In this document: positions 1-9,769 of the stretch, piece after piece
Layout: the number at the start of each line of letters is the position of its first letter
Numbering within the stretch: position 1 is the first letter of the stretch
Source of the DNA: Ramlibacter sp.
GTDB taxonomy: Bacteria; Pseudomonadota; Gammaproteobacteria; Burkholderiales; Burkholderiaceae_C
Direction: 5' to 3'
Assembly (NCBI GenBank): GCA_019635415.1
Contig: JAHBZN010000002.1
Coordinates: forward strand, 558,001 to 622,000
DNA: 64,000 nt
Notes under the pieces: generated by a model
Told to the model about the DNA's origin: nothing
Seen by the model: the letters and a program-made list of their open reading frames with translations, nothing else
The model's database searches: none
Translations under genes and position numbers: made by a program

Positions 1-44
1 TTGGCTCTTTCGAATAGACATTTTCTTGCAGCAAAGGTTGGCGT

Positions 45-398
45 ATGAATTTTCAGCTCAAGTCCAGGCAACAGGGTGTGTCCTTCATCGGCCTGATCTT
101 TGTCGCAGGGGTGCTGGCCTGTGCCGGTGTCATTGGTGCCCAGGTGTTTCCTACGGCAGTGGAGTACCAAGCGGTTCTCAAAGCTGCAGACAAGGCCAAG
201 GTGGGGAGTACGCCGCTGGATGTGCGGACCATTTTTGACAAGGCCGCCCAGATCGATGACATCAAGTCCATCACGGGAAAAGACCTCGAAATCACCAAGG
301 AAGGTGACAAGGTGGTGGTGTCCTTTGCCTACACCAAGGAAATCCACCTTGCCGGTCCGGCCTACCTGCTGCTGAAATACGCCGGTAAATCCAAATAG
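45..398 (+). CDS. DUF4845 family single-pass membrane protein
   Basis: Small protein of 117 residues with one hydrophobic segment at about residues 14-36 (GVSFIGLIFVAGVLACAGVI) after a short basic N-terminus, followed by a polar domain probably outside the membrane. The family is normally found between signal peptidase lepB and rnc in Burkholderiales; lepB would lie just off the left edge. Its role is unknown. It ends one base before the rnc start codon, so the two are very likely co-transcribed. The pilin-like N-terminal hydrophobic helix is suggestive only. Confidence 0.85.
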   Translation: MNFQLKSRQQGVSFIGLIFVAGVLACAGVIGAQVFPTAVEYQAVLKAADKAKVGSTPLDVRTIFDKAAQIDDIKSITGKDLEITKEGDKVVVSFAYTKEIHLAGPAYLLLKYAGKSK

Positions 399-399
399 C

Positions 400-1083
400 G
401 TGGAGGGCGGCCTGTCAGCTCTGCAGGGGCGCTTGCAGCACGCATTCTCCGATCCGCTGCTGCTGCAGCGTGCGCTGACGCACCGCAGTTTTTCCGCCGA
501 TCACAACGAGCGTCTGGAATTTCTGGGTGACGCCGTGCTCAATCTGGCGGTGGCCGCCCTGCTGTACGACCGCCTGAAATCACTGCCCGAGGGGGATCTG
601 TCGCGCGTGCGGGCCAATCTGGTCAAGCAGGAGACCCTGCACCAGCTTGCCCTGGGGTTGGACCTGCCGTCCGTCATCCGTCTGGGGGAGGGGGAAATGC
701 GTTCGGGGGGCCACAAGCGGCCTTCGATCCTGGCCGACGCACTCGAGGCCCTGATTGGTGCCGTGCACCTGGACGCTGGCTATGGTGCCGCCGAGGCGCT
801 GGTCCTTCGCCTGTTCCAGGCCATCGAGATCACGCCCCAGATGACCGCCGCTGCCAAGGACCCGAAAACCGAGTTGCAGGAATGGCTGCAAGGCCGCAAG
901 ATGAAGCTTCCCGTGTACCGTGTGGCGGGGACACTCGGCGCGGCCCACAAGCAGACCTTTGACGTGGAGTGCGAGATCGCTGAACTGGGGGTGACCGAGC
1001 GCGGAATTGGCGGATCGCGGCGCTCTGGCGAGCAGGCCGCCGCCGCCGCCATGCTGATCACCCTGAAAGCGAAGATGAAGTGA
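400..1083 (+). CDS. rnc: Ribonuclease III
   Basis: Double-strand-specific endoribonuclease (227 aa) that processes rRNA precursors and structured mRNAs. The N-terminal catalytic domain carries the signature [11 protein letters not shown] (about residues 38-48) with its metal-binding Glu/Asp. A C-terminal double-stranded RNA-binding domain starts near residue 150 ([11 protein letters not shown]). The start is a GTG one base after the preceding stop; no in-frame ATG precedes the signature, so GTG is the sensible start. The stop overlaps the next start (TGATG), giving the standard rnc-era coupling. Confidence 0.96.
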   Translation: MEGGLSALQGRLQHAFSDPLLLQRALTHRSFSADHNERLEFLGDAVLNLAVAALLYDRLKSLPEGDLSRVRANLVKQETLHQLALGLDLPSVIRLGEGEMRSGGHKRPSILADALEALIGAVHLDAGYGAAEALVLRLFQAIEITPQMTAAAKDPKTELQEWLQGRKMKLPVYRVAGTLGAAHKQTFDVECEIAELGVTERGIGGSRRSGEQAAAAAMLITLKAKMK

Positions 1084-2066
1084 TGGACGCTACAAAAAAA
1101 GAAGCGACTGAAGACCCTTCGGCGGAGGCTGGAGACGAATCGGCTTCGGCCGACCCGGAAGCCATGCCCGGCGCGCAACGCTGCGGCGTCATCGCCATCG
1201 TGGGCAAGCCCAACGTGGGCAAATCGACCCTGCTGAATGCGCTGGTGGGTCAGAAGATCAGCATCACCTCGCGCAAGGCCCAGACCACCCGTCACCGCAT
1301 TACCGGCATCCGGACCCGGGCGCAGACCCAGTTCATCTTCGTGGACACGCCCGGTTTCCAGACCCGGCATGCGACGGCGCTGAACCGCTCGCTCAACAAG
1401 ACCGTGATGGGGGCCATCGGCGATGTGGACCTGGTGCTGTTTGTGGTCGAGGCGGGCAGCTTCACGCTCGGGGATGCCAAGGTGCTGTCGCTGCTCAAGC
1501 CGGATGTGCCGGCACTCCTGCTGGCGAACAAGCTGGATCAGGTGCATCGCCGGTCCGAGCTCGCGCCCTGGCTGCGCGACATGCAGGAGCGCCATGCGTT
1601 CACCGAATTCGTTCCCATGTCGGCCAAGAACGCCAAGGACATTGCGCGCCTGTTCGACATCTGCGAGAAATTCCTGCCCGTGCAGCCCTGGTGGTACGCC
1701 GAGGACGAGCTCACCGACCGCTCCGAGAAATTCCTCGCCAGTGAGACGGTGCGCGAGAAGCTGTTCCGGTTCACCGGAGACGAATTGCCCTACACGTCCA
1801 CCGTGGTGGTGGACAAGTTCGAGGAAGAGCCCAGCCCCAGGCATGGCCGGATGATCCGCATCGCCGCCACCATCGTGGTCGAGCGCGAGGGCCACAAGGC
1901 CATGGTCATCGGCGAAGCGGGCGAGCGCCTCAAGCGCATTGGCACGGAGGCCCGCCAGGAGATGGAAAAGCTCATGGGCGCCAAGGTCTTCCTGGAACTC
2001 TGGGTCAAGGTGCGCTCGGGTTGGGCCGATGACGAGGCTCGGGTGAAGTCCTTTGGCTACGAATAG
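1083..2066 (+). CDS. era: GTPase Era
   Basis: Essential GTPase for 30S ribosomal subunit maturation (327 aa from this ATG). Visible motifs are G1 GKPNVGKST, switch I around [13 protein letters not shown]3 DTPGF and G4 NKLD. A C-terminal KH RNA-binding domain contains the [11 protein letters not shown] loop. The protein carries an acidic N-terminal extension of about 35 residues before G1. The extension begins [11 protein letters not shown], and its DNA resembles the palindrome of the dispersed repeat (see 1089-1105). A GTG at 1080 is an alternative start; the ATG overlapping the rnc stop is preferred. Confidence 0.95.
   Translation: MDATKKEATEDPSAEAGDESASADPEAMPGAQRCGVIAIVGKPNVGKSTLLNALVGQKISITSRKAQTTRHRITGIRTRAQTQFIFVDTPGFQTRHATALNRSLNKTVMGAIGDVDLVLFVVEAGSFTLGDAKVLSLLKPDVPALLLANKLDQVHRRSELAPWLRDMQERHAFTEFVPMSAKNAKDIARLFDICEKFLPVQPWWYAEDELTDRSEKFLASETVREKLFRFTGDELPYTSTVVVDKFEEEPSPRHGRMIRIAATIVVEREGHKAMVIGEAGERLKRIGTEARQEMEKLMGAKVFLELWVKVRSGWADDEARVKSFGYE
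1089..1105 (+). repeat. Possible partial copy of the dispersed GCTA...TAGC repeat in era
   Basis: GCTACAAAAAAAGAAGC differs at few positions from the palindrome arm in the CitE-like gene (45543, GCTACAAAAATAATAGC). Only the arm is recognisable, without the AAGGGCT tail. It is read as Ala-Thr-Lys-Lys-Glu-Ala, the same phase as the other intragenic copies. Short A-rich sequence could arise by chance. Confidence 0.35.
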
Positions 2067-2141
2067 CGCTCCCTCTCCTGCGCCCGGCCACGTGGCACTC
2101 CGTGCCGGGCCGGGACAGGACCGGCACCGGGCCTGACCGCG

Positions 2142-2888
2142 ATGTCGCGCCGCATCGCGGACGAGCCCGGCTACGTGCTCCACCGCTACGACTGGAGCGA
2201 GTCCAGCCTGATCCTCGAAGTCTTCACGCGGCATCATGGCCGTGTGGCGCTGGTGGCACGCGGCGCCAAGAAGCCCAGCTCCAATTTCCGGCCCGTGCTG
2301 CTGCCGCTGCAGCCCTTGCGCGTGGGGTTTGGCGGCGACGCCGAAATCCGCAACCTGAAGGGGGCCGAGTGGGTCGGTGGTCATGTGATGCCCACGGGTG
2401 ACGGGCTGCTCTCGGGCTACTACCTCAACGAACTGCTGCTGCGGCTGCTGGCGCGTGACGATCCCCATGCGGCCCTGTTCGATGCCTATGCCAGCATGGT
2501 GGAACTGCTGGCGTCGTCACACGGCGAACTGCTGCAACCGGCGCTGCGGGCCTTCGAACTGCTGCTGCTGCGCGAGATCGGGCTGCTGCCGTCGCTCGAT
2601 GTGCAGACCCTGACGCTCGGGCCGCTGGAACCGCAGGCCCGCTACGGCCTCGTGCCCGATGGCGGCTTGCTCCAGGTCGGCGACGCCGAGCGTGCCAGCC
2701 TGACGGGGGCCCAGTGGCTGGCATTGCAGGCCGCGCTCGACGATGCGACGCCCTTTGGCGCCACCTTGCGGGTCGCCACGACCGTGATGACAGGTTTGAA
2801 GCCCCAATTGCGGGCCTTGCTGCACTACCATTGCGGCGTGGCCACGTTGCGGACGCGGCAAATGATGATGGACCTTCAATCGCTATGA
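2142..2888 (+). CDS. recO: DNA repair protein RecO
   Basis: Recombination mediator (248 aa) that loads RecA at gaps through the RecFOR pathway. The N-terminal OB fold is recognisable from [20 protein letters not shown] and the basic [15 protein letters not shown] segment, followed by a helical C-terminal domain. No CxxC zinc motif is visible, unlike in several RecO proteins. It lies 75 bases after era and its stop overlaps the pdxJ start (ATGA), consistent with a continuing operon. Confidence 0.93.
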   Translation: MSRRIADEPGYVLHRYDWSESSLILEVFTRHHGRVALVARGAKKPSSNFRPVLLPLQPLRVGFGGDAEIRNLKGAEWVGGHVMPTGDGLLSGYYLNELLLRLLARDDPHAALFDAYASMVELLASSHGELLQPALRAFELLLLREIGLLPSLDVQTLTLGPLEPQARYGLVPDGGLLQVGDAERASLTGAQWLALQAALDDATPFGATLRVATTVMTGLKPQLRALLHYHCGVATLRTRQMMMDLQSL

Positions 2889-3658
2889 AAACCAGTTCCG
2901 GCGGCCGGGCGGGGACACGAACCGCGCTCTCGGTCAATCTCAACAAGGTGGCGCTGGTGCGCAACACGCGGCACCTGGGGATTCCCAGCGTGCTGCGCGC
3001 GGCCACGCTGTGCCTGGAGGCGGGAGCCCACGGCATCACGGTCCACCCCCGGCCCGATGCCCGTCACATCCGGGCCGAAGACGTGCACGTGCTGCACAAG
3101 CTGCTGCAGTCCTGGCCGCGGGCCGAGTTCAACATCGAGGGCAATCCCTTCCACAACCTGATGGACTTCGTGCGCGAGCTGCGGCCGCACCAGTGCACGC
3201 TGGTGCCCGACAGCGAGGGCCAGCTCACCAGTGACCACGGCTGGGCGTTCCCCGACGACGCGGACCGGCTCCAGCCGGTGATCGATGAAATCCGTTCGCT
3301 CGGCGTGCGTGTGAGCCTGTTCATGGACCCCCAGCCCGAAGCCATGGCCGCCGTCAAGGCGCTCGGTGCGGACCGGGTCGAGCTCTACACCGAGAGCTAT
3401 GCCAGCGCCTATGGCACCGGCTCCAAGGACAGCGTGCTGCGGGCATTCGCCGCCACCGCGCAGGCGGCGCTGGAGGCGGGCCTGGGCGTCAATGCCGGCC
3501 ACGACCTGAACCAGGACAACCTCACCGCCTTCCTGCGCTCGGTGCCCGGGGTCCAGGAAGTGTCGATTGGCCATGCGCTGGTGTCCGACGCGCTGGAGTC
3601 CGGTTACGCCGCCACCGTCAAGGCCTATCTGCGCTGCATTGCCGCTGCGGCCGAATGA
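2885..3658 (+). CDS. pdxJ: Pyridoxine 5'-phosphate synthase PdxJ
   Basis: Condenses 1-deoxy-D-xylulose 5-phosphate with 3-amino-2-oxopropyl phosphate to give pyridoxine 5'-phosphate (257 aa). Diagnostic segments are [26 protein letters not shown], the catalytic ELYTESYA region and the phosphate-binding [12 protein letters not shown]. The ATG at 2885 overlaps the recO stop by four bases. An upstream in-frame extension lies inside recO and is rejected. The stop overlaps the acpS start. Confidence 0.95.
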   Translation: MKTSSGGRAGTRTALSVNLNKVALVRNTRHLGIPSVLRAATLCLEAGAHGITVHPRPDARHIRAEDVHVLHKLLQSWPRAEFNIEGNPFHNLMDFVRELRPHQCTLVPDSEGQLTSDHGWAFPDDADRLQPVIDEIRSLGVRVSLFMDPQPEAMAAVKALGADRVELYTESYASAYGTGSKDSVLRAFAATAQAALEAGLGVNAGHDLNQDNLTAFLRSVPGVQEVSIGHALVSDALESGYAATVKAYLRCIAAAAE

Positions 3659-4053
3659 TCTACGGCATCGGTACCGACATCTGCGACGTCCGGCGGATCC
3701 GCGCCTCGCTGGAGCGCCACGGGGAGCGCTTTGCGCGCAAGATCCTCAGCGACGCCGAATTCGCCACCTGGCAGATGCGTGGCCAGCGCTGGCCCGAGCG
3801 CGGCGTGCGCTACCTGGCCACCCGCTTCTCGGCCAAGGAAGCCTTCAGCAAGGCGATCGGTCTGGGCATGCGCATGCCCATGACCTGGCGGCTCTGCGAG
3901 ATTGGCAAGCAGGCCAGTGGCAAGCCCGTCATCCTCCTGCATGGCGGCCTCAAGACATGGTTCGAGGATCAGGGCCTCACGGCGCTGGTGAGCGTGACCG
4001 ACGAGACGGACTACGCGGCCAGTTTTGTGGTCGTTGAAAAGAAGGAAGCCTGA
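3655..4053 (+). CDS. acpS: Holo-[acyl-carrier-protein] synthase
   Basis: Transfers 4'-phosphopantetheine from CoA to apo-ACP (132 aa). The family opening [14 protein letters not shown] has the Mg-binding Asp, and the [13 protein letters not shown] motif has the second metal ligand and the CoA-binding Lys. The start overlaps the pdxJ stop (ATGA), the usual pdxJ-acpS coupling in proteobacteria. The nagZ ATG follows its stop directly. Confidence 0.95.
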   Translation: MIYGIGTDICDVRRIRASLERHGERFARKILSDAEFATWQMRGQRWPERGVRYLATRFSAKEAFSKAIGLGMRMPMTWRLCEIGKQASGKPVILLHGGLKTWFEDQGLTALVSVTDETDYAASFVVVEKKEA

Positions 4054-5112
4054 ATGACCCCGCATGCCCCGCTGATCCTCGATGTGGCCGGCACCTCGCT
4101 CGAAGCCGCCGACCGCCGGCGGTTGCGTCACCCGCTGACGGGCGGCGTGATCCTGTTCTCGCGCAACTGGCAGAACCGGGCACAGCTGTTGGCCTTGTGC
4201 GCCGACATCAAGGCGGTTCGCCCAGACGCGCTGATCTGTGTCGACCACGAGGGCGGGCGGGTCCAGCGCTTTCGCACCGATGGCTTCACCCATCTGCCGC
4301 CCATGAAGGCGCTGGGCGAGCTGTGGATGAAGGACGCCATGGCCGCCACCCGCGCCGCCACGGCCTGCGGCTATGTGCTGGCGGCCGAATTGCGGGCCTG
4401 CGGTGTTGACTTCAGTTTCACGCCGGTTCTGGACCTGGACCACGGGGAAAGCGGTGTGATCGGTGACCGCGCCTTCCATCGTGACCCCCGGGTGGCCGCG
4501 CTGCTGGCCAAGAGCCTGATGCATGGCCTGCTGCAGGCCGGCATGGGCAACTGCGGCAAGCACTTCCCAGGGCATGGTTTCGTGAAAGCCGACTCGCACA
4601 CCGACATCCCGGTGGACCGGCGCAGCCTCAAGGCCATCCTGGCCGACGATGCCATGCCGTACGACTGGCTCAGCACGTCGCTGACCAGCGTGATGCCGGC
4701 CCACGTGATCTACCCCCGGGTGGATGCCCGCCCCGCAGGCTTCTCCAGCCGCTGGCTGAACGACATCCTGCGCGGGACGCTGGGCTTTGGCGGCGCCATC
4801 TTCAGCGATGACCTGAGCATGGCCGGCGCGCGCCGCATCGACGGACGCGAGGTCAGCTACACCGAGGCCGGTGTCGCGGCCCTGCAGGCCGGCTGCGACC
4901 TGGTGCTGCTGTGCAACCAGTCGCTGGAAGGGGGGGGCGCCGTGGACGAATTGCTCGACGGCCTCGCGCAAGCCCAGATCGCCGGCCATTGGCAGGCCAA
5001 CGGCGCCAGCGAGCAGCGGCGGCTCGACCTGTTGCCCACCGCACCGGCACCCGGGTGGGAGCCGCTCATGACCTCCGCGGCCTACCTGCGTGCGCTGGAC
5101 CAGTTGCCCTGA
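4054..5112 (+). CDS. nagZ: Beta-N-acetylhexosaminidase NagZ
   Basis: Cytoplasmic glycoside hydrolase family 3 enzyme (352 aa) that removes GlcNAc from 1,6-anhydro-muropeptides during peptidoglycan recycling. It shows the NagZ signature CGKHFPGHG with the His/Asp loop (KADSHTDIPVD) and the nucleophile region IFSDDLSMAGA. It has no signal peptide, as expected. It closes the leftward housekeeping operon; a dispersed repeat separates it from the convergent lysS. Confidence 0.94.
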   Translation: MTPHAPLILDVAGTSLEAADRRRLRHPLTGGVILFSRNWQNRAQLLALCADIKAVRPDALICVDHEGGRVQRFRTDGFTHLPPMKALGELWMKDAMAATRAATACGYVLAAELRACGVDFSFTPVLDLDHGESGVIGDRAFHRDPRVAALLAKSLMHGLLQAGMGNCGKHFPGHGFVKADSHTDIPVDRRSLKAILADDAMPYDWLSTSLTSVMPAHVIYPRVDARPAGFSSRWLNDILRGTLGFGGAIFSDDLSMAGARRIDGREVSYTEAGVAALQAGCDLVLLCNQSLEGGGAVDELLDGLAQAQIAGHWQANGASEQRRLDLLPTAPAPGWEPLMTSAAYLRALDQLP

Positions 5113-5122
5113 GCGCTGATTT

Positions 5123-5184
5123 GCTTCACTTTTGATAGCGTAAAGTGGCTGCCCCGCAAGGGCTGCGGGCTCAAAACCTGTAAA
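5123..5184 (+). repeat. Dispersed Comamonadaceae-type repeat, intergenic copy
   Basis: Arm GCTTCACTTTTGATAGC at 5123-5139, then AAGGGCT at 5158-5164 and an A-rich tail. It sits in the 79-base space between convergent nagZ and lysS, where it may serve as a transcription boundary. It is related to copies at 33367, 48993 and 63931. Confidence 0.75.
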
Positions 5185-5191
5185 GAACCGC

Positions 5192-6745
<1,554 letters not shown>

Positions 6746-6802
6746 GAAGTGCCGCCCATCGGTGGGCGTTGGCTTGAAGGGGCAGGGATATGGCCTGAAA
6801 GG

Positions 6803-6828
6803 GCCGGCTGCGGGGCCGGCGCTTTTTT
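6803..6828 (+). terminator. Terminator-like hairpin in the lysS/flippase divergent region
   Basis: GCCGGC (6803-6808), a six-base loop and GCCGGC (6815-6820) are followed by GC and six T (6823-6828). On the plus strand this looks like a rho-independent terminator, yet it lies between two divergent genes, about 67 bases ahead of the flippase start. It may attenuate a leader, insulate lysS, or be a rearrangement relic. Confidence 0.4.
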
Positions 6829-6894
6829 GCCGCAACCCGTGATTTTAGGTTTTCGGCGCAGCCGCTGCCATGTCGCCCCTTGATAATCGGCGCC

Positions 6895-8364
6895 ATGTTT
6901 CTCAAAGCCGGGGTGATTTCGCTGGCGCTGCTGCTGGCCAGCCGCGTGCTGGGTCTGTTGCGCGAGTCGGCGCAGGCGGCGGCATTTGGCGCGTCGGGCC
7001 TGGGCGATGTGGCGGTGCTGATGCTGACCTTGCCCGACTGGGTGGCGGGGCTGGTGGCCACCGGCGCCCTGGCTTATGTGCTGCTGCCGCATTGGGTCGG
7101 GCAGCAGGCGCAGGCCCAGGCCGCGACCCAGCGGCAGGTGGCCCGGGCACTGCTGGCCGGTGGGGCCGCGCTGGCGCTGGCGCTGGCCGCGGGGGCGCGG
7201 CCACTGGCCGGGCTGCTGGTGCCCGGCCTGCAGCCGGGGCTGGCAGATCTGGCGGCGCACGGCCTGTGGTGGAGCGCGGCGGCCGTGCCAGCGGCTTTGC
7301 TGGCGGCGCTCTGGGTCACGCGGCTGCAGCACGAGCGCGATTTCCTGGGCATGTACGCGGCCAATCTGGTGGTCAACGGGGTGCTGGTCGCGGGGCTGCT
7401 GACGGTGGGCCGCGGGGGGGTGGGGCCCGCCGTGGCCAGCGGTCTGGGTCTTTCGCTCCTGCTGGCGATGGGGCTGCGGCTCGTGTGGCTGGGCTGGCGG
7501 ATGCGGCCCCTGGCCCGGCGCCCGGCGGCCGAACCGCCGGCGGCCGCGGCTGCCACCGCGTTGCCCGCGGCGTCGCTGTGGACATGGGCCGCCCTCTCGG
7601 CCGGGCTTCCCCTGGCGTTGCCTTTTGTTGCGCGTTCGCTGGCCTCGCAGTCCGGCGAGGGTGCGCTGGCCCTGTTCAATTACGCGTGGAAGCTGGTGGA
7701 GCTGCCGCTGGTGCTGGCCATCCAGCTCGTGGCCAGCCTCGCATTCCCCGTGATCACGCGGGCCTTCGCCACGGGGGATGACCCGGCGCAGGCCGTACGC
7801 CGCGCTTTTGCGCTGGCCTGGACGCTCGCCTGCGCGGCCTTGGGCGCGCTGATCGTGGGCGCGCCGGCCGTGGCCCGCCTGCTGTTCGGCTGGGGCCGCA
7901 TGGATGCCCGCGGGCTGGACTCGGTGGCCCAGTGGGGACAGGTGGGCGCCTGGAGCCTGCTGCCCCAGGCGCTGATTGCCGTGGCCTTGACGGTCCTGGC
8001 CACGCAGGGCCGCATGAAGGCGGTGGCGGCGGCCTATGCCCTGGCGCTGGGCGGGCTGCTGGCCGTGGGGCCCGCACTCGGGGGCAACGGGGCTCGCCTG
8101 ATGGGGCTGCTGGACGTGGTGCTGGTGGGGGTGGCTGCCGTGGCCGTGGGCCTGCTGGGGCCGGCGTGGCGCCGTTGGCTGCCCTGGCGGGCCATGGGCC
8201 TGACGGCGGCCAGCCTGGTGCTGCCGGCCCTGGCCGCGCTGGCTTTGCCCATTGGCTCGATGAATATGGTTGTAGCCCTTGTCCTGTCGATGTTGTTTGC
8301 TATCGGAATAGTAGCAATCGGGTGGCTGGGCAGCGCCGACGTTCGCGCGGCCGTACGGCGATAA
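6895..8364 (+). CDS. MurJ/MviN-family flippase, probably a glycan-cluster paralog
   Basis: Integral membrane protein (489 aa) with about 13-14 hydrophobic helices and the MOP-superfamily MviN pattern. The N-terminus LASRVLGLLRESAQAAAFG keeps the conserved Arg residues of helix 1. The usual MurJ stretch RRLFAEGAFSQAFVP is replaced by WVAGLVATGALAYVLLPHW, without its arginines. It is therefore less likely to be the essential lipid II flippase and more likely exports a lipid-linked glycan made by the following genes. The last transmembrane segment is partly encoded by a dispersed repeat (8264-8317). The ATG at 6895 is chosen over an upstream TTG. Confidence 0.75.
   Translation: MFLKAGVISLALLLASRVLGLLRESAQAAAFGASGLGDVAVLMLTLPDWVAGLVATGALAYVLLPHWVGQQAQAQAATQRQVARALLAGGAALALALAAGARPLAGLLVPGLQPGLADLAAHGLWWSAAAVPAALLAALWVTRLQHERDFLGMYAANLVVNGVLVAGLLTVGRGGVGPAVASGLGLSLLLAMGLRLVWLGWRMRPLARRPAAEPPAAAAATALPAASLWTWAALSAGLPLALPFVARSLASQSGEGALALFNYAWKLVELPLVLAIQLVASLAFPVITRAFATGDDPAQAVRRAFALAWTLACAALGALIVGAPAVARLLFGWGRMDARGLDSVAQWGQVGAWSLLPQALIAVALTVLATQGRMKAVAAAYALALGGLLAVGPALGGNGARLMGLLDVVLVGVAAVAVGLLGPAWRRWLPWRAMGLTAASLVLPALAALALPIGSMNMVVALVLSMLFAIGIVAIGWLGSADVRAAVRR
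8264..8317 (-). repeat. Dispersed repeat copy inside the flippase gene
   Basis: The reverse complement reads TTGCTACTATTCCGATAGC, then a spacer, then ACAAGGGCTACAACC, a clear match to the intergenic copies. In the gene's frame the arm gives FAIGIVAI and the tail gives VVALV, so the element forms most of the last transmembrane helix. Codons such as ATA and GTA differ from the GC-rich surroundings. Confidence 0.75.
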
Positions 8365-8378
8365 TCAACGCTTCGCGA

Positions 8379-9197
8379 ATGATCGAACTGCTCCAAATCA
8401 CGAACGACCCGGCGTTTGCGCGCCGATGCGACGCATTGCCCGGCATGCGGCTGTTTGTGGACCTGGAGCGCCTGGGCAAGGCGGAGCGCCAGGCGGGGCT
8501 CAACACCTTCATCAGCGCCCACGAGCTGGAGGATGTGGCCCGGATCAAGGCGGTGCTTCGGCATTCCCGGCTCATGGTGCGCGTGAATCCGCTGAACGCG
8601 GCCTCTGCGGCCGAGATCGAGGCCGTGCTGGCGCGCGGCGCCGACCTGTTGATGCTGCCCATGTTCCGCACCGCCGCCGAGCTTGCCGAATTTTCCCGGC
8701 TGGTGGCCGGGCGGGTGCCGATCGTGCCGCTGCTCGAGACGGCGGCGGCGCTGGCCAGCCTGGAGCAGTGGGCCGGCACGCCTGGCCTGGAAGAGGTGTT
8801 CGTGGGGCTGAACGACCTGCACCTGTCCCTGGGCTGCCGCTTCATGTTCGAGCCGCTGGCACTGGGCCATGTGGACCGCGTGGCCGAGGTCGCGCGGCGC
8901 CACGGGCTGCGCTTCGGCTTTGGCGGCATTGCCCGGCTTGACGAGGGCCTGCTGCCAGGGCGCGATGTCCTGGGTGAGCATGTGCGGCTCGGATCGCAGG
9001 CGGTGATCCTGTCGCGCACCTTTCATCGTGCGGACGGCGCCTCGGCCTTCGAATCGGAGGTCGCGGCCCTGCGCGAGGCCGAACAGGCGTTGTCGGCACG
9101 CGCGCCTGCGCAGCAGGAGGCCGACCATCGCCACGTGCTGTCGCGCATCGCCCAGCTGGCGGGCAGGACAGCGGGCGCGGAGGCCACGGGCGCATGA
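8379..9197 (+). CDS. HpcH/HpaI aldolase/citrate lyase family protein in glycan cluster
   Basis: TIM-barrel protein (272 aa) of the HpcH/HpaI superfamily. Recognisable parts are RVNPLNAASAAEIEAVLARG, the metal-site-like strand IVPLLETAAAL and VFVGLNDLHLSLG. Related enzymes cleave or form C-C bonds with pyruvate or CoA-ester substrates. The substrate here is unknown, but position between a flippase and a sugar-phosphate transferase suggests it supplies or modifies a glycan precursor. The ATG at 8379 follows the flippase stop by 14 bases; the longer open frame lies inside that gene. The stop overlaps the next start (ATGA). Confidence 0.7.
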   Translation: MIELLQITNDPAFARRCDALPGMRLFVDLERLGKAERQAGLNTFISAHELEDVARIKAVLRHSRLMVRVNPLNAASAAEIEAVLARGADLLMLPMFRTAAELAEFSRLVAGRVPIVPLLETAAALASLEQWAGTPGLEEVFVGLNDLHLSLGCRFMFEPLALGHVDRVAEVARRHGLRFGFGGIARLDEGLLPGRDVLGEHVRLGSQAVILSRTFHRADGASAFESEVAALREAEQALSARAPAQQEADHRHVLSRIAQLAGRTAGAEATGA

Positions 9198-9748
9198 AGC
9201 GGCTGGTGGACCTGGTCCTGTCGCTGGTGGCGCTGCTGTTGCTGTCGCCGGTGCTGGCTGCGGCCGCGCTGGCGGTGCTGCTCAACGATGGCCGCCCGGT
9301 GCTGTTCAGGCATCAGCGCGTCGGCCTGGGCGGGCGGGAGTTCGGCATGCTCAAGTTCCGCAGCATGGTGGTCAACGCCGCCACCCTCGGCCCCTGGCAC
9401 ACCGCCAGCGATGACCCGCGCATCACACGCGTGGGCCGTTTCCTGCGGCGCAGCAGCATCGACGAACTGCCCCAGATCATCAATGTGCTGCGTGGCGACA
9501 TGAGCCTGGTCGGCCCCCGGCCGGACGTGCCGGCGCAGCGCAGCCTGTACACGGACGAACAATGGCGCCAGCGTTGCAGCGTGCGTCCCGGCATCACGGG
9601 GCTGGCGCAGGCGCTGTACCGGTCGGATTCCACCCCGGCGCAGCGCCTGGACGCCGACTTGCGCTACACCCGCGAAGCCGGGCTGTGGCTGGATCTGAAA
9701 ATCATGGTCTGGACGCTGTCGCGGCTGACCGGCAGGGGCAGCAATTGA
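9194..9748 (+). CDS. Undecaprenyl-phosphate sugar phosphotransferase (PglC/WbaP catalytic type)
   Basis: Monotopic membrane phosphoglycosyl transferase (184 aa) that starts a lipid-linked glycan by moving a sugar 1-phosphate from a UDP-sugar to undecaprenyl phosphate. One N-terminal hydrophobic segment (residues 4-30) is followed by the motifs LKFRSM, RRSSIDELPQ, SLVGPRPDVP and VRPGITGLAQ. The size matches the short PglC form rather than long WbaP/WcaJ proteins. As the island also encodes PglF-, LegC- and PglD-like enzymes, UDP-diacetylbacillosamine is a plausible donor (inference). Confidence 0.85.
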   Translation: MKRLVDLVLSLVALLLLSPVLAAAALAVLLNDGRPVLFRHQRVGLGGREFGMLKFRSMVVNAATLGPWHTASDDPRITRVGRFLRRSSIDELPQIINVLRGDMSLVGPRPDVPAQRSLYTDEQWRQRCSVRPGITGLAQALYRSDSTPAQRLDADLRYTREAGLWLDLKIMVWTLSRLTGRGSN

Positions 9749-9769
9749 TGCCCGGAGGCAAGGACTGAC

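Noticed and set aside
2067..2141. Terminator between era and recO
   Set aside because: GC-rich inverted segments exist but there is no T-run, and the genes form a usual operon order.
6895..8364. Essential lipid II flippase murJ
   Set aside because: The conserved arginine-rich loop is missing and the context is a glycan island; kept as a family-level call only.
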